From: an uncultured Bacillota bacterium
Lineage (GTDB): Bacteria > Bacillota > Clostridia > Peptostreptococcales > Anaerovoracaceae
NCBI GenBank assembly: GCA_958448635.1
Contig: CAUDEQ010000038.1
Location: 1-18,224, forward strand
Direction of reading: 5' to 3'
DNA length: 18,224 nt
A program made the position numbers and the translations under genes. The notes under the pieces were generated by a model that ran no database searches, was not told the DNA's origin, and saw only the letters and a list, made by a program, of their open reading frames with translations. Of this stretch, positions 5,530 through 12,233 are shown piece after piece (within the stretch, counting starts at the first letter, position 1; every line of letters starts with the position of its first letter).

Positions 5530-6060
5530 TTATTTCTTTTCGGCTTCTTCCTCAGCAACCTCTTCTGCTTCCTCTGCTTCTTCTACAGTCTCTGCAGCTT
5601 CTTCAGGAGCTTCAGCGGCCTCTTCGGTTTCTGCAGCTTCCTCTATTTCTTCGTATTCCTCTGCTTCTTCTACAGGAGGCTCTTCTTCAACAGGGGCAGC
5701 CTTCTTCATTCTCTTTGGTTTTGCCTTCTTTACTTCTGCTTCTTCCTCTTCTACATCGTAATCATCAGGCTTAGCCTTTGCAGAAGGTCTCTTTCCTTCT
5801 TCTACAACCTTGGATACAGCCCATCTCATGATTTCGAACTTAACCTTGTCTGCACCAACCTGAATGATAAGAGATTCATCCTTTGTTTTAACGATCTTGC
5901 CACAGATACCGCCGATGGTTATGATCTCATCTCCCACCTGAACGCCGCTTCTCATGGCATTTACTTCACGCTCTCTCTTCTTCTGCGGTCTGATAAGTAA
6001 AAAATACATTACTAATATCAGAATGACTAAAGGTAATAACATTGATATCGTTCCGCCCAT
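5530..6060 (-). CDS. yajC: YajC, Sec translocon accessory subunit, with long acidic tail
   Basis: YajC is a small inner-membrane partner of SecDF/SecYEG. Here GGAGG lies eight bases before ATG. Residues 7-23 form one membrane helix, followed by the signature FLLIRPQKKRERE and the conserved core (VQVGDEIITIGGICGKIVKT) to about residue 90. Residues 95-176 form a tail of lysine-rich patches and then almost only Glu, Ala, Val and Pro. Ordinary YajC proteins are about 85-120 residues, so the tail nearly doubles the length. It is expected to be disordered and highly negative in the cytoplasm. The usual downstream secD/secF is absent; a mobile element follows instead. Confidence 0.92.
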   Translation of the reverse strand: MGGTISMLLPLVILILVMYFLLIRPQKKREREVNAMRSGVQVGDEIITIGGICGKIVKTKDESLIIQVGADKVKFEIMRWAVSKVVEEGKRPSAKAKPDDYDVEEEEAEVKKAKPKRMKKAAPVEEEPPVEEAEEYEEIEEAAETEEAAEAPEEAAETVEEAEEAEEVAEEEAEKK

Positions 6061-6128
6061 TTACTACTCCTCCTATTCGAGTGAAACTCATGTTGATTTA
6101 GCTTGCTGTTTAGTGTCAATTTGTAAAA

Positions 6129-6215
6129 TGGTGCCGGCGATGGGGGTCGAACCCATACGGTGTTGCCACCACGGGATTTTGAGTCCCGCACGTCTGCCAA
6201 TTCCATCACGCCGGC
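6129..6215 (-). tRNA. tRNA-Leu, anticodon CAA
   Basis: The acceptor stem GCCGGCG/CGCCGGC is perfect, the CCA end is encoded (6129-6131), and the TTCGA T-loop has an ATGGG/CCCAT stem. The anticodon stem CGGGA/TCCCG holds the loop CTCAAAA, giving anticodon CAA (reads UUG). The long variable arm is typical of tRNA-Leu. It lies between the RND gene and yajC, with no clear terminator before yajC. Confidence 0.95.
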
Positions 6216-6226
6216 GTAACGCTACA

Positions 6227-6255
6227 ATTATACCATCATACCGTTACTATTTCAA
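6227..6255 (-). promoter_or_regulatory. Sigma-A promoter of tRNA-Leu(CAA), overlapping RND gene end
   Basis: TTGAAA (6250-6255) and TATAAT (6227-6232) are 17 bases apart on the minus strand. The -35 box is inside the last codons of the RND gene and the -10 box just past its stop. The start of transcription would fall within a few bases of the mature tRNA 5' end. Confidence 0.8.
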
Positions 6256-9200
6256 GCTCTTCTTCCTTAATTTTCTCCATATGCTTTTTGGCGAAAATCT
6301 TGTACATCACAGGAATTATAAGCAGCGTTGTCAGCGTAGCGTATATGAGTCCGCCTATGCAGACAACAGCTACAGGCTGTACCATTTCCGCACCTGTACC
6401 GATTCCCAGAGCCAGCGGAACAAGACCCAGCACAGTGGTAATAGCCGTCATGAGAATAGGCCTCATCCTTACTGCGCCTGCGGAAATTATCGCTTCATCC
6501 ATATCCATTCCCTCAAGCCTGAATCTGTTTATGCAATCCACCAAAACGATGGCGTTGTTTACTATGATACCCATCAGCATAACGAAGCCCATCATGGATA
6601 CCACGCTGACCTCCATGCCGCATATTATCAAAGCCAACATTCCTCCTGTAAATGCCAGAGGCACCGTGAATATTATGATGAACGGTGAACGCAGCGACTG
6701 GAACTGAGCCACCATTACAAGGTAAACCAGTATGAATCCCACCAAAAGCATCAGCATCATCTGACCCATGGCGTCCATTATCTCTTCGTTTTCACCGGCA
6801 AACTGCATATCTATCTCGGAAGGCACAAGCCCCTTGTCTTCGATCATCTCCTTAACGTCAGCCGTTACCTTGGTTATGTTACTGCCGTCCTTTACCGATG
6901 CCGTCACCTGAAGGCTTCTCTTCTGATTGTCATGATTTATCATGTTCATGGAAGCATCCGTATGGATATCGGCAACAGACGTGAGGCTGACCTCCTCCTT
7001 TGATCCGTCAGGCTTGCTCACCGTCAGCTTCATGTTTTCCAGATCGCTTCTGGTGAAGCCTGATGACTGGTTTTCCACCACCACATCCATGGAGGAGCCT
7101 GCCTGATTGAGCGCTGTCGCATCGGATGTTTTGGTGAGCTTATCCGACACCTGCTGATAGAACTGCGCCACAGTGAGACCGTTTTTCATCGCCACGTTTT
7201 TGTTGACGACAATCCTCAGCTCTTCCGTGCTTTCTGCATTTATATCCGAAACCTCCTCCAGAACGTCCATGGATTTCAGCTCACGCTCTATGGCAACTCC
7301 CGTATTCCTCAGCATATCGAGGTCGTCTCCATAGAGATTGATGGTGACTCCCGGACCTGTCAGCATTTCCGTCATATCGGTATCGGCGCTGGTCACCACC
7401 TCGCAGTCGTATTTCTTACCCAGCTTTTCCAGCTTGTCGGCTATGACCTTGCCGTTTTCCACCTTGCTTTCATCAAGGACTATATACAGCATGGTGGAGG
7501 TCACATCCTGCTGACCTGACGACATACCCATCATGCTCATCATATCAGAGGAAAGCATAGCTCCCACAGTCTCAACTCCATCCACCTTGGATGCTGCCTC
7601 TGCCATGGCATCGGTGGCTTCTATGGTTTCATCAAGAGTGCTGTCCTCAGGCATCTGTATAGTCGCCGATATCTGAGGTGTACTCATGGAAGGCATCATT
7701 ATAAAGCCTCGCATCAGCGCAATGCCGAAGGACGCCACCAGCATCACAACGGCTCCCGCAATGAGGAGCTTCTTATGCCCAAGACTCCATGATGCCAGCT
7801 GACGATATTTGTTTATAGGCTTGCTGTCGCTGCCCAGCATGGCATTTTTAGGCTCTTTTGTAAGCATGCCTTTTGCCATGGCAGGCACAAGTGTCAGCGC
7901 AATGATGAGACTCGCCAGCAGCGAATACGTTATGGTAAGAGCCAGATCCACGAAGAGCGTCTTGGTCATTCCGTTTACGAAGACGATGGGAACAAATACG
8001 CATATAGTGGTCAGCGTCGATGCGGTTATGGCTCCTGCCACCTGCGTAGCCCCCGATACAGCCGACTGTATCCTGCTGTATCCCATGGAGCGCAGCCTGT
8101 ATATATTCTCTATTACAACTATGGAGTTATCCACCAGCATGCCGACGCCCACAGCCAGACCTGAAAGTGAAATCATGTTCAGCGTCACTCCCGAAAAATA
8201 CATCAGCGCTATTGCAAAGATGACGCTTACAGGTATGCTTATTGCCGTTATGAGAGTCGGCCTTATATCTCTCAGGAAGAAGAAAAGGATCAGGATTGCC
8301 AGCACAGCTCCCATCAGAAGATTCTGAAGCACGGAGTCGATGACTATATCTATATATTCTCCCTGATCCGCCAGCATGGTAAATTCAAGTCCGTCATACT
8401 TGTCCTCCAGCTGGGCAAATTTTTCCGCTATGTTTTCAGATACCACGGCGGTAGCATAACTGGACTGCTTCGTAAAGCTCAGGGTAACTCCGTTTTCACC
8501 GTTTATCTTGGCATAAGTGTCTGAGGCGGTGTCGTTGTATGTCACCGTGGCGACATCCGACAGCCTGACAGGCTCCATACCATCTATGCCCATGTCCACC
8601 AGCACAAGATTTTCCAGCTCGCCCTTGTCCTTGATCTTGTCTCCGACGCTTACAAGGATCTCAGCTTCACCGTCAGTCACATAGCCTGCCGGCATGGAAA
8701 AGTTCTGGGCGTTGAGAATCGCCGAAATGTTGCTCATGGTGAGAACGCCTGTCATATCGGCGCTGGCAAGAGCCGCCTCCTTGGAGCTTTGTATTTCTGA
8801 AAGCGCCTGCTGCAGCTGGTTCACGGTGGCGGCAATGGTGCTTTCTGCAGCGGCAAGATCTGCATACCGGGTGCTCATGGTGAAGGAAGATGACTGAAGC
8901 TGCTTATCTATCTCAGCTATGTTCGATTCAAGCACTTCCAACTGCTTTTCCAGCTGCTCCTTAACCTCGTCGTTAGGTGCTGCGTTTATAGCCTCCTGCA
9001 GCTGCTTTTTGCTGTTTTCCATCTGGCTCTTCATGGCCGTAGCCTGCTGATAGCCGGAGACGATACCCTCCTTGCCCTGCTCTATCTGCTTTTTGCTGTC
9101 ATTGGCGGCATTGATGCCGCTCTTTATCTGGCCTTCAGCGCTGCCCATCTGTGAGTTTATGCTTGATGCCACCTTGGCGTTGATATCGTTGATTTTTTCC

Positions 9201-9766
9201 TGAGAAAGCACCACCTGAATATTGTCGGTTATCATTCCCGTGGTGGACAGCGATGCCACACCTTCTATGCCTTCCAGCGAATTGTTCAGTTCGTCCTTTA
9301 TGAACTGGGACAATTCACCTGCGGATTTTCCCTCCATGCTGACTGCTGCCGTCACTACAGGCATCATGTCGAGATTTATCTTCATGACCAGAGGCGTCGC
9401 CGCCATTTCCGGCAAAACGCCCTCTATCTGATCTATCTTGTTCCTTATATCCACCGAAATGGAGCCCATGTCCACTTCGTCGGAAAACTCAATGGATATG
9501 ATGGATGAATTGGCGGCAGATACCGATGTGATGTTCTTGAGATTGGAAAGAGTTGCAAGCTGCTGCTCCATGGGATCGGTTACCTCCGTCTCCACTTCCT
9601 CAGGGCTTGCTCCCGGATATGTGGTCATCACCACTACGAAAGGCGTATTTATATTCGGAAAAAGATCCGGCGTCATCTTCATGTACGATATGACACCGAA
9701 TACAAGTATCACGATTACTGCAACCAGAATGGTAAAAGGTCTTCTTACACTGAATTTAGAAAGCAT
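6236..9766 (-). CDS. RND-family efflux permease, SwrC/AcrB-like
   Basis: The product is a proton-driven exporter of 1,176 residues. The start is set by GGAGG five bases before ATG. Residues 11-29 are the first membrane helix, then the porter motif TPDLFPNIN (32-40) and YPGASPEEVE. The second membrane block starts near 480, with GLAVGVGMLVDNSIVVIENI in helix 4 (D546, N547: one Asp where AcrB has two). Further helices end near MKGFVMLMGIIVNNAIVLVD-type and AITTVLGLVPLALG segments. Residues 205-345 are an extra, Gln/Glu/Ala/Lys-rich coiled-coil region, making it about 110 residues longer than B. subtilis SwrC. No membrane fusion or outer-membrane partner lies nearby, as for Gram-positive RND proteins. 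The substrate is unknown; surfactants, lipids or drugs are possible. Confidence 0.9.
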   Translation of the reverse strand: MLSKFSVRRPFTILVAVIVILVFGVISYMKMTPDLFPNINTPFVVVMTTYPGASPEEVETEVTDPMEQQLATLSNLKNITSVSAANSSIISIEFSDEVDMGSISVDIRNKIDQIEGVLPEMAATPLVMKINLDMMPVVTAAVSMEGKSAGELSQFIKDELNNSLEGIEGVASLSTTGMITDNIQVVLSQEKINDINAKVASSINSQMGSAEGQIKSGINAANDSKKQIEQGKEGIVSGYQQATAMKSQMENSKKQLQEAINAAPNDEVKEQLEKQLEVLESNIAEIDKQLQSSSFTMSTRYADLAAAESTIAATVNQLQQALSEIQSSKEAALASADMTGVLTMSNISAILNAQNFSMPAGYVTDGEAEILVSVGDKIKDKGELENLVLVDMGIDGMEPVRLSDVATVTYNDTASDTYAKINGENGVTLSFTKQSSYATAVVSENIAEKFAQLEDKYDGLEFTMLADQGEYIDIVIDSVLQNLLMGAVLAILILFFFLRDIRPTLITAISIPVSVIFAIALMYFSGVTLNMISLSGLAVGVGMLVDNSIVVIENIYRLRSMGYSRIQSAVSGATQVAGAITASTLTTICVFVPIVFVNGMTKTLFVDLALTITYSLLASLIIALTLVPAMAKGMLTKEPKNAMLGSDSKPINKYRQLASWSLGHKKLLIAGAVVMLVASFGIALMRGFIMMPSMSTPQISATIQMPEDSTLDETIEATDAMAEAASKVDGVETVGAMLSSDMMSMMGMSSGQQDVTSTMLYIVLDESKVENGKVIADKLEKLGKKYDCEVVTSADTDMTEMLTGPGVTINLYGDDLDMLRNTGVAIERELKSMDVLEEVSDINAESTEELRIVVNKNVAMKNGLTVAQFYQQVSDKLTKTSDATALNQAGSSMDVVVENQSSGFTRSDLENMKLTVSKPDGSKEEVSLTSVADIHTDASMNMINHDNQKRSLQVTASVKDGSNITKVTADVKEMIEDKGLVPSEIDMQFAGENEEIMDAMGQMMLMLLVGFILVYLVMVAQFQSLRSPFIIIFTVPLAFTGGMLALIICGMEVSVVSMMGFVMLMGIIVNNAIVLVDCINRFRLEGMDMDEAIISAGAVRMRPILMTAITTVLGLVPLALGIGTGAEMVQPVAVVCIGGLIYATLTTLLIIPVMYKIFAKKHMEKIKEEELEIVTV

Positions 9767-9786
9767 TTATTCCTCCATATGTCCTT

Positions 9787-9803
9787 ATTAGCGTACCGCT
9801 AAT
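9787..9803. promoter_or_regulatory. Perfect palindrome at RND transcription start: likely operator
   Basis: ATTAGCG-TAC-CGCTAAT has 7-bp arms and a 3-base spacer. It overlaps the last bases of the -10 box and covers the expected transcription start, an ideal position for a repressor. No regulator gene is adjacent. Confidence 0.6.
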
Positions 9804-9830
9804 TATATACCCTTTTCATTCCTCTATCAA
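9802..9830 (-). promoter_or_regulatory. Sigma-A promoter of the RND gene
   Basis: TTGATA (9825-9830) and TATAAT (9802-9807) are 17 bases apart on the minus strand. The start of transcription is expected near 9795, giving a leader of about 30 bases to the ATG. Confidence 0.8.
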
Positions 9831-9834
9831 GAAA

Positions 9835-9875
9835 ATATGGAGGTTTGAGAAATTATATCTCCATACGGCACACGG
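9835..9875 (-). terminator. Weak terminator-like repeat after the flavodoxin remnant
   Basis: TATGGAG and CTCCATA form a 7-bp stem with a loop of about 16 bases, followed on the minus strand by TTTTCTTG. It is placed right after the remnant's stop and before the RND promoter; the stem is short for a strong terminator. Confidence 0.35.
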
Positions 9876-9882
9876 AAATACT

Positions 9883-10166
9883 CTATCCATATATATTCAG
9901 ACCGAAGTGATATACACCATCGAGATGAGAAGTCTTCTCTATCTGCGGTTTTCCGTTGGTGTCTCCGCAGCCTCCTGCAAGATAGCTGCCCTTATCATTG
10001 AATCCTATGTAATCAACGAGTGCGAATCGATAATACGCTTCAGCCTGACTGAAGGTCCAGAAGAAATCGTCGGCAGCCGTCATCAGCAGCGCCGTGTCCT
10101 TAATGGGATATTTTTCGTACATTCCCTTGGGCGGCGCAGGGTCATCCTCAGCTATACAGTAAAACC
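9883..10166 (-). pseudogene. 3' remnant of a flavodoxin/NADPH-dependent FMN reductase-like gene
   Basis: The reading frame is open from the IS boundary to the stop at 9883. It encodes about 94 residues beginning FYCIAEDDPAPPKGMYEKY and ending near LNIYG. The motif YLAGGCGDTNGKPQIEKTSH and the segment LLMTAADDFFWTF resemble the C-terminal part of flavodoxin-family iron-sulfur flavoproteins and FMN reductases. The N-terminal FMN-binding half is missing: the frame runs directly into the left end of the insertion sequence. No matching N-terminal part is found beyond the right end. The internal ATG at 10122 has no good ribosome site, so expression of a functional product is unlikely. The family call is from memory of the motif and is moderately sure. 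Confidence 0.6.
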
Positions 10167-10188
10167 GGTTCTAAAAATAAGTTGGGGC

Positions 10189-10218
10189 GGCTCGCAGACA
10201 GCGAGTCATCTTTTTTAA
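10189..10218 (+). terminator. Terminator inside the left end of the IS
   Basis: The stem GGCTCGC/GCGAGTC (one wobble, 5-base loop, 10189-10207) is followed by ATC and six T. It would stop transcription entering the transposase gene from outside on the plus strand. Confidence 0.6.
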
Positions 10219-10257
10219 TAAAAAGAAAAGCATTAGACACCGGATTCCTGTAGAATA

Positions 10258-10267
10258 AAGTTACCAC
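10258..10267 (+). repeat. Subterminal inverted repeat of the IS, left copy
   Basis: CTGTAGAATA is the exact reverse complement of TATTCTACAG at 11586-11595. The copies lie 91 and 115 bases inside the proposed ends and may be transposase-binding sites. Confidence 0.5.
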
Positions 10268-10290
10268 ACAAAACACTAAGGAGGTATCTA

Positions 10291-11469
10291 ATGTTCTATA
10301 GCGATTGTATCGAAAAACTGCTCCAATTAAAAGATGTAATTGTAACAAATATTGAATGTCAGGGGCATGAAATGCACATATGGCTCAGAATGGAGCCGCG
10401 ACTGCACTTCTGCCATTACTGCGGGACCATCACAAGCAAAGTCCACGATTACCGCACTCAGCTGGTGAAAGATGTTTCCATATCGGGATATGATACCATT
10501 CTTCACCTTAGAAAACGCCGTCATGTATGTCCTGAATGTGGCAAACGATTCGATGAGCATATCGATTTTCTGCCTCGATACAGGCAATTCACCAACAGAG
10601 TAAGCTTGCAGATTTTCGAGCAGCTTAAGGAGTGCCGCAGCATAAAGAGTATTGCAAAGCAGAACAATATGCCACCTCCGACAGCAGCCAGGATCATCAA
10701 TGAAATCGATTTTAAAACAAGAAAGCTCCCTCAAATCCTTGCCATAGATGAATTCAGAGGAAATGCAGAGGGCGAAAAATTCCAGTGTATTCTCGCTGAT
10801 CCTAAGAACAGGAGAATCGTAGATATTCTTCCAAACAGAAAACATGATATGATACGACAATATCTGCTCAAATACAGCAACCGTAAAGATGTGAAGTTTG
10901 TTGTAATGGATATGACCGGCGGATACCGCAAACTGATGCACGAACTGTTCCCACAGGCTAAGATCATCGTGGATAAATATCATTACATACGCCAGATAAC
11001 CTATGCCCTTGAACGTGTTCGTGTGGAAGAACAGAAGAAATATTCAGAGCAATGGCGCAAATACTTCAAGCGAAGTAAATACGTATTGCTGAAAGATACC
11101 CGTAAACTGACGATGGAAGATCGTTTGCAGCTTGATAATATGTTCCGTATTTCAAAGGAGCTGCATAAGGCATATCAGCTGAAACAGCAGTTTGAACATG
11201 TAAAAGAAAGCTGTTGTCGTGAAGAGGCAGCCAAAAGACTGAGCCGCTGGATTATGGATGCACAGAAAAGCGGTATTATGGAATTCATAAAAGTGTCGTT
11301 CACTTATCAGAACTGGAGTAGAGAAATCCTGAATTCATTCGAATACCCATATACTAACGGATATATTGAAGGCTGCAATAACAGGATCAAGGTTCTCAAG
11401 CGAGTATCGTTTGGTATGCCGAGATTCGTAAGATTCCGTAGACGAATCATGCACATTATGTTAAATTAG
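10291..11469 (+). CDS. ISL3-family transposase
   Basis: The protein has 392 residues and an intact frame; AGGAGG lies seven bases before ATG. An N-terminal zinc-binding domain has CHYC (41-44) and CPEC (80-83). A helix-turn-helix region follows (about 105-135: SIKSIAKQNN..PTAARI). The DDE catalytic residues are apparent as D153 (AIDEFRG), D207 (VVMDMTGGYR) and E360 (NGYIEGCNNRIK), with the family hallmark EGxNNxIKxLKR. It is the only substantial plus-strand gene in the window. It cut a flavodoxin-like gene on the left and abuts the terminator of tRNA-Leu(GAG) on the right. All key residues are present, so it may be active. Confidence 0.95.
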   Translation: MFYSDCIEKLLQLKDVIVTNIECQGHEMHIWLRMEPRLHFCHYCGTITSKVHDYRTQLVKDVSISGYDTILHLRKRRHVCPECGKRFDEHIDFLPRYRQFTNRVSLQIFEQLKECRSIKSIAKQNNMPPPTAARIINEIDFKTRKLPQILAIDEFRGNAEGEKFQCILADPKNRRIVDILPNRKHDMIRQYLLKYSNRKDVKFVVMDMTGGYRKLMHELFPQAKIIVDKYHYIRQITYALERVRVEEQKKYSEQWRKYFKRSKYVLLKDTRKLTMEDRLQLDNMFRISKELHKAYQLKQQFEHVKESCCREEAAKRLSRWIMDAQKSGIMEFIKVSFTYQNWSREILNSFEYPYTNGYIEGCNNRIKVLKRVSFGMPRFVRFRRRIMHIMLN

Positions 11470-11710
11470 TATTGATTGGTGAACGGGCATGACTAAAACA
11501 GAATATTGAAAGACCGGTGAGCTACGTCGCAGATATTAACTTTTAGTGCCATGATGTCCGTAAAATCAATCGAAAAGAATAGTCATATTCTACAGTAAAC
11601 TATCTGTGGGATTCTCCCGTAGGAGCCTATGAAAACAGCGTTTTTTCCAAAAATGAAACAGGCTCTGATATACTTGGAGTATCCCCCATCCCAACATTTT
11701 TTACAGAGCC
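11470..11710 (+). other. Non-coding right part of the IS
   Basis: About 240 bases follow the transposase stop. They include the subterminal repeat TATTCTACAG (11586-11595), a copy of GGCTCTG (11661-11667) facing the terminal CAGAGCC (11704-11710), and ATACT/AGTAT just inside it. No gene is seen. Confidence 0.5.
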
Positions 11711-11726
11711 ACATTTTTAACAGAGC

Positions 11727-11764
11727 AAAAAAACGCTATCTGTCATATAGACAAATAGCGTTTT
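11727..11764 (-). terminator. Terminator of tRNA-Leu(GAG)
   Basis: The stem AAAACGCTAT/ATAGCGTTTT extends past one mismatch by TGTC/GACA with a 5-base loop. On the minus strand a run of seven T follows. It begins six bases after the encoded CCA end. Confidence 0.9.
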
Positions 11765-11769
11765 ACTAT

Positions 11770-11852
11770 TGGTGCGGCCGACCGGACTTGAACCGGTACG
11801 GTCTCCCACACGCCCCTCAAACGTGCGCGTCTGCCTATTCCGCCACGGCCGC
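11770..11852 (-). tRNA. tRNA-Leu, anticodon GAG
   Basis: The acceptor stem GCGGCCG/CGGCCGC is perfect, CCA is encoded (11770-11772), and the T-arm is ACCGG-TTCAAGT-CCGGT. The anticodon stem CACGT/GCGTG (closing T-G pair) holds the loop TTGAGGG, giving anticodon GAG (reads CUC/CUU). A long variable arm confirms the leucine type. Confidence 0.94.
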
Positions 11853-11881
11853 ATGTACTACCTCTTAATCAGTACCATTTT

Positions 11882-11910
11882 ATTTTAAGTTTTTACATGC
11901 GTTTTGTCAA
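11882..11910 (-). promoter_or_regulatory. Sigma-A promoter of tRNA-Leu(GAG)
   Basis: TTGACA (11905-11910) and TAAAAT (11882-11887) are 17 bases apart on the minus strand. The start would be near 11875, about 23 bases before the mature tRNA. Confidence 0.75.
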
Positions 11911-11929
11911 CAAAATTATTCGCTGTTTT

Positions 11930-11951
11930 GCAAAAAAAATACCAGCTGCCT
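11930..11951 (-). terminator. Intrinsic terminator of the candidate RNA
   Basis: The 3' arm of the 14-bp stem is immediately followed on the minus strand by a run of eight T (11932-11939 overlaps its last two pairs). The other arm lies 104 bases upstream rather than in a short hairpin, which is unusual for a terminator. Confidence 0.65.
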
Positions 11952-12198
11952 TTAAGCGATTCTCCTTTTCCCTTTGCAAAGCTTCCATCTTCTCTCTCGA
12001 AGTTTCCCCTTTGCTGCAGAATCGACTTCCGCCACTCCTTCCGGCGGTATACTTCAGGCAGCTGGTATTACCTTTCTTCTTCTCTGAACATTTCTGGTGG
12101 AATCACTCCCTTTCTTGCCTTGTGACCTCCATCGGCACAAGTTATTAAGCTTTATGCTTTATCGAAATTCTCGAGCTTTTCTGCTCTTCTCCTTTCTT
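11930..12198 (-). ncRNA. Candidate structured non-coding RNA (unassigned family)
   Basis: The interval has its own consensus promoter, no convincing ORF, and ends in a T8 run. Its 3' part is closed by a perfect 14-bp inverted repeat, AATACCAGCTGCCT (11938-11951) with AGGCAGCTGGTATT (12056-12069), enclosing 104 bases. Inside on the transcribed strand are CGATTCT/AGAATCG, GCAAAG/CTTTGC, CCGCC/GGCGG and a CTTC/GAAG hairpin, consistent with a multi-branched or long rod-like fold. The 5' part has TGGAATCAC (12098-12106) pairing with GTGACCTCCA (12122-12131). An alternative CTTGTG/CACAAG (12119-12124 with 12136-12141) cannot form at the same time. I did not recognise 6S, SRP, RNase P, tmRNA, T-box or a known riboswitch signature. 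It could be a divergent 6S-like or new RNA. Confidence 0.6.
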
Positions 12199-12204
12199 GA
12201 TGTT

Positions 12205-12233
12205 ATTATAACACCGACGAATATGGATTTCAA
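12205..12233 (-). promoter_or_regulatory. Sigma-A promoter of the candidate RNA
   Basis: TTGAAA (12228-12233) and TATAAT (12205-12210) are spaced 17 bases apart on the minus strand. The -35 box overlaps the stop codon of coaE. The transcript should start near 12198. Confidence 0.85.

Larger units (their letters stand above)
10167..11710 (+). mobile_element. ISL3-family insertion sequence
   Basis: The element contains one transposase gene. The proposed ends are imperfect inverted repeats: left GGTTCTAAAAATAAGTTGGG (from 10167) and right, read inward, GGCTCTGTAAAAAATGTTGG (from 11710). Their shared pattern is GGYTCT...AAAAAT..GTTGGG, and the GG start is usual for ISL3. Length would be about 1,544 bp. 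The flanking 8-mers GTAAAACC and ACATTTTT do not match, so no target duplication is visible. Confidence 0.75.

Noticed and set aside
5443..6000. 185-residue Phe/Leu/Cys-rich plus-strand frame
   Set aside because: It is the antisense of the Glu/Ala-rich yajC tail; the bias comes from reading GAA/GCT-rich DNA backwards.
6027..6209. 60-residue frame reading MMELADVRDSKSRGGN across the tRNA
   Set aside because: It is a translation of tRNA-Leu(CAA); this is a common false gene over leucine tRNAs.
10155..11599. TACAGTAAA at 10155-10163 and 11591-11599 as a target-site duplication of the IS
   Set aside because: The second copy is inside the element relative to the right inverted repeat and overlaps the subterminal repeat; placing the IS end there leaves no terminal inverted repeat.
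11629..11868. 79-residue plus-strand frame ending in CGRPDLNRYGLPH and following residues
   Set aside because: It is read antisense through tRNA-Leu(GAG) and its terminator, so it is not a gene.
11897..12148. Plus-strand frames of 83 and 73 residues in the coaE-tRNA gap
   Set aside because: They have no ribosome site, lie antisense to a well-defined promoter and terminator, and show composition typical of chance frames.
11930..12198. Assignment of the candidate RNA to SRP, because of the GCCGGAAGGAG stretch
   Set aside because: The SRP apical loop needs a GGAA tetraloop hairpin with a matching asymmetric loop; the flanking sequence does not provide it.
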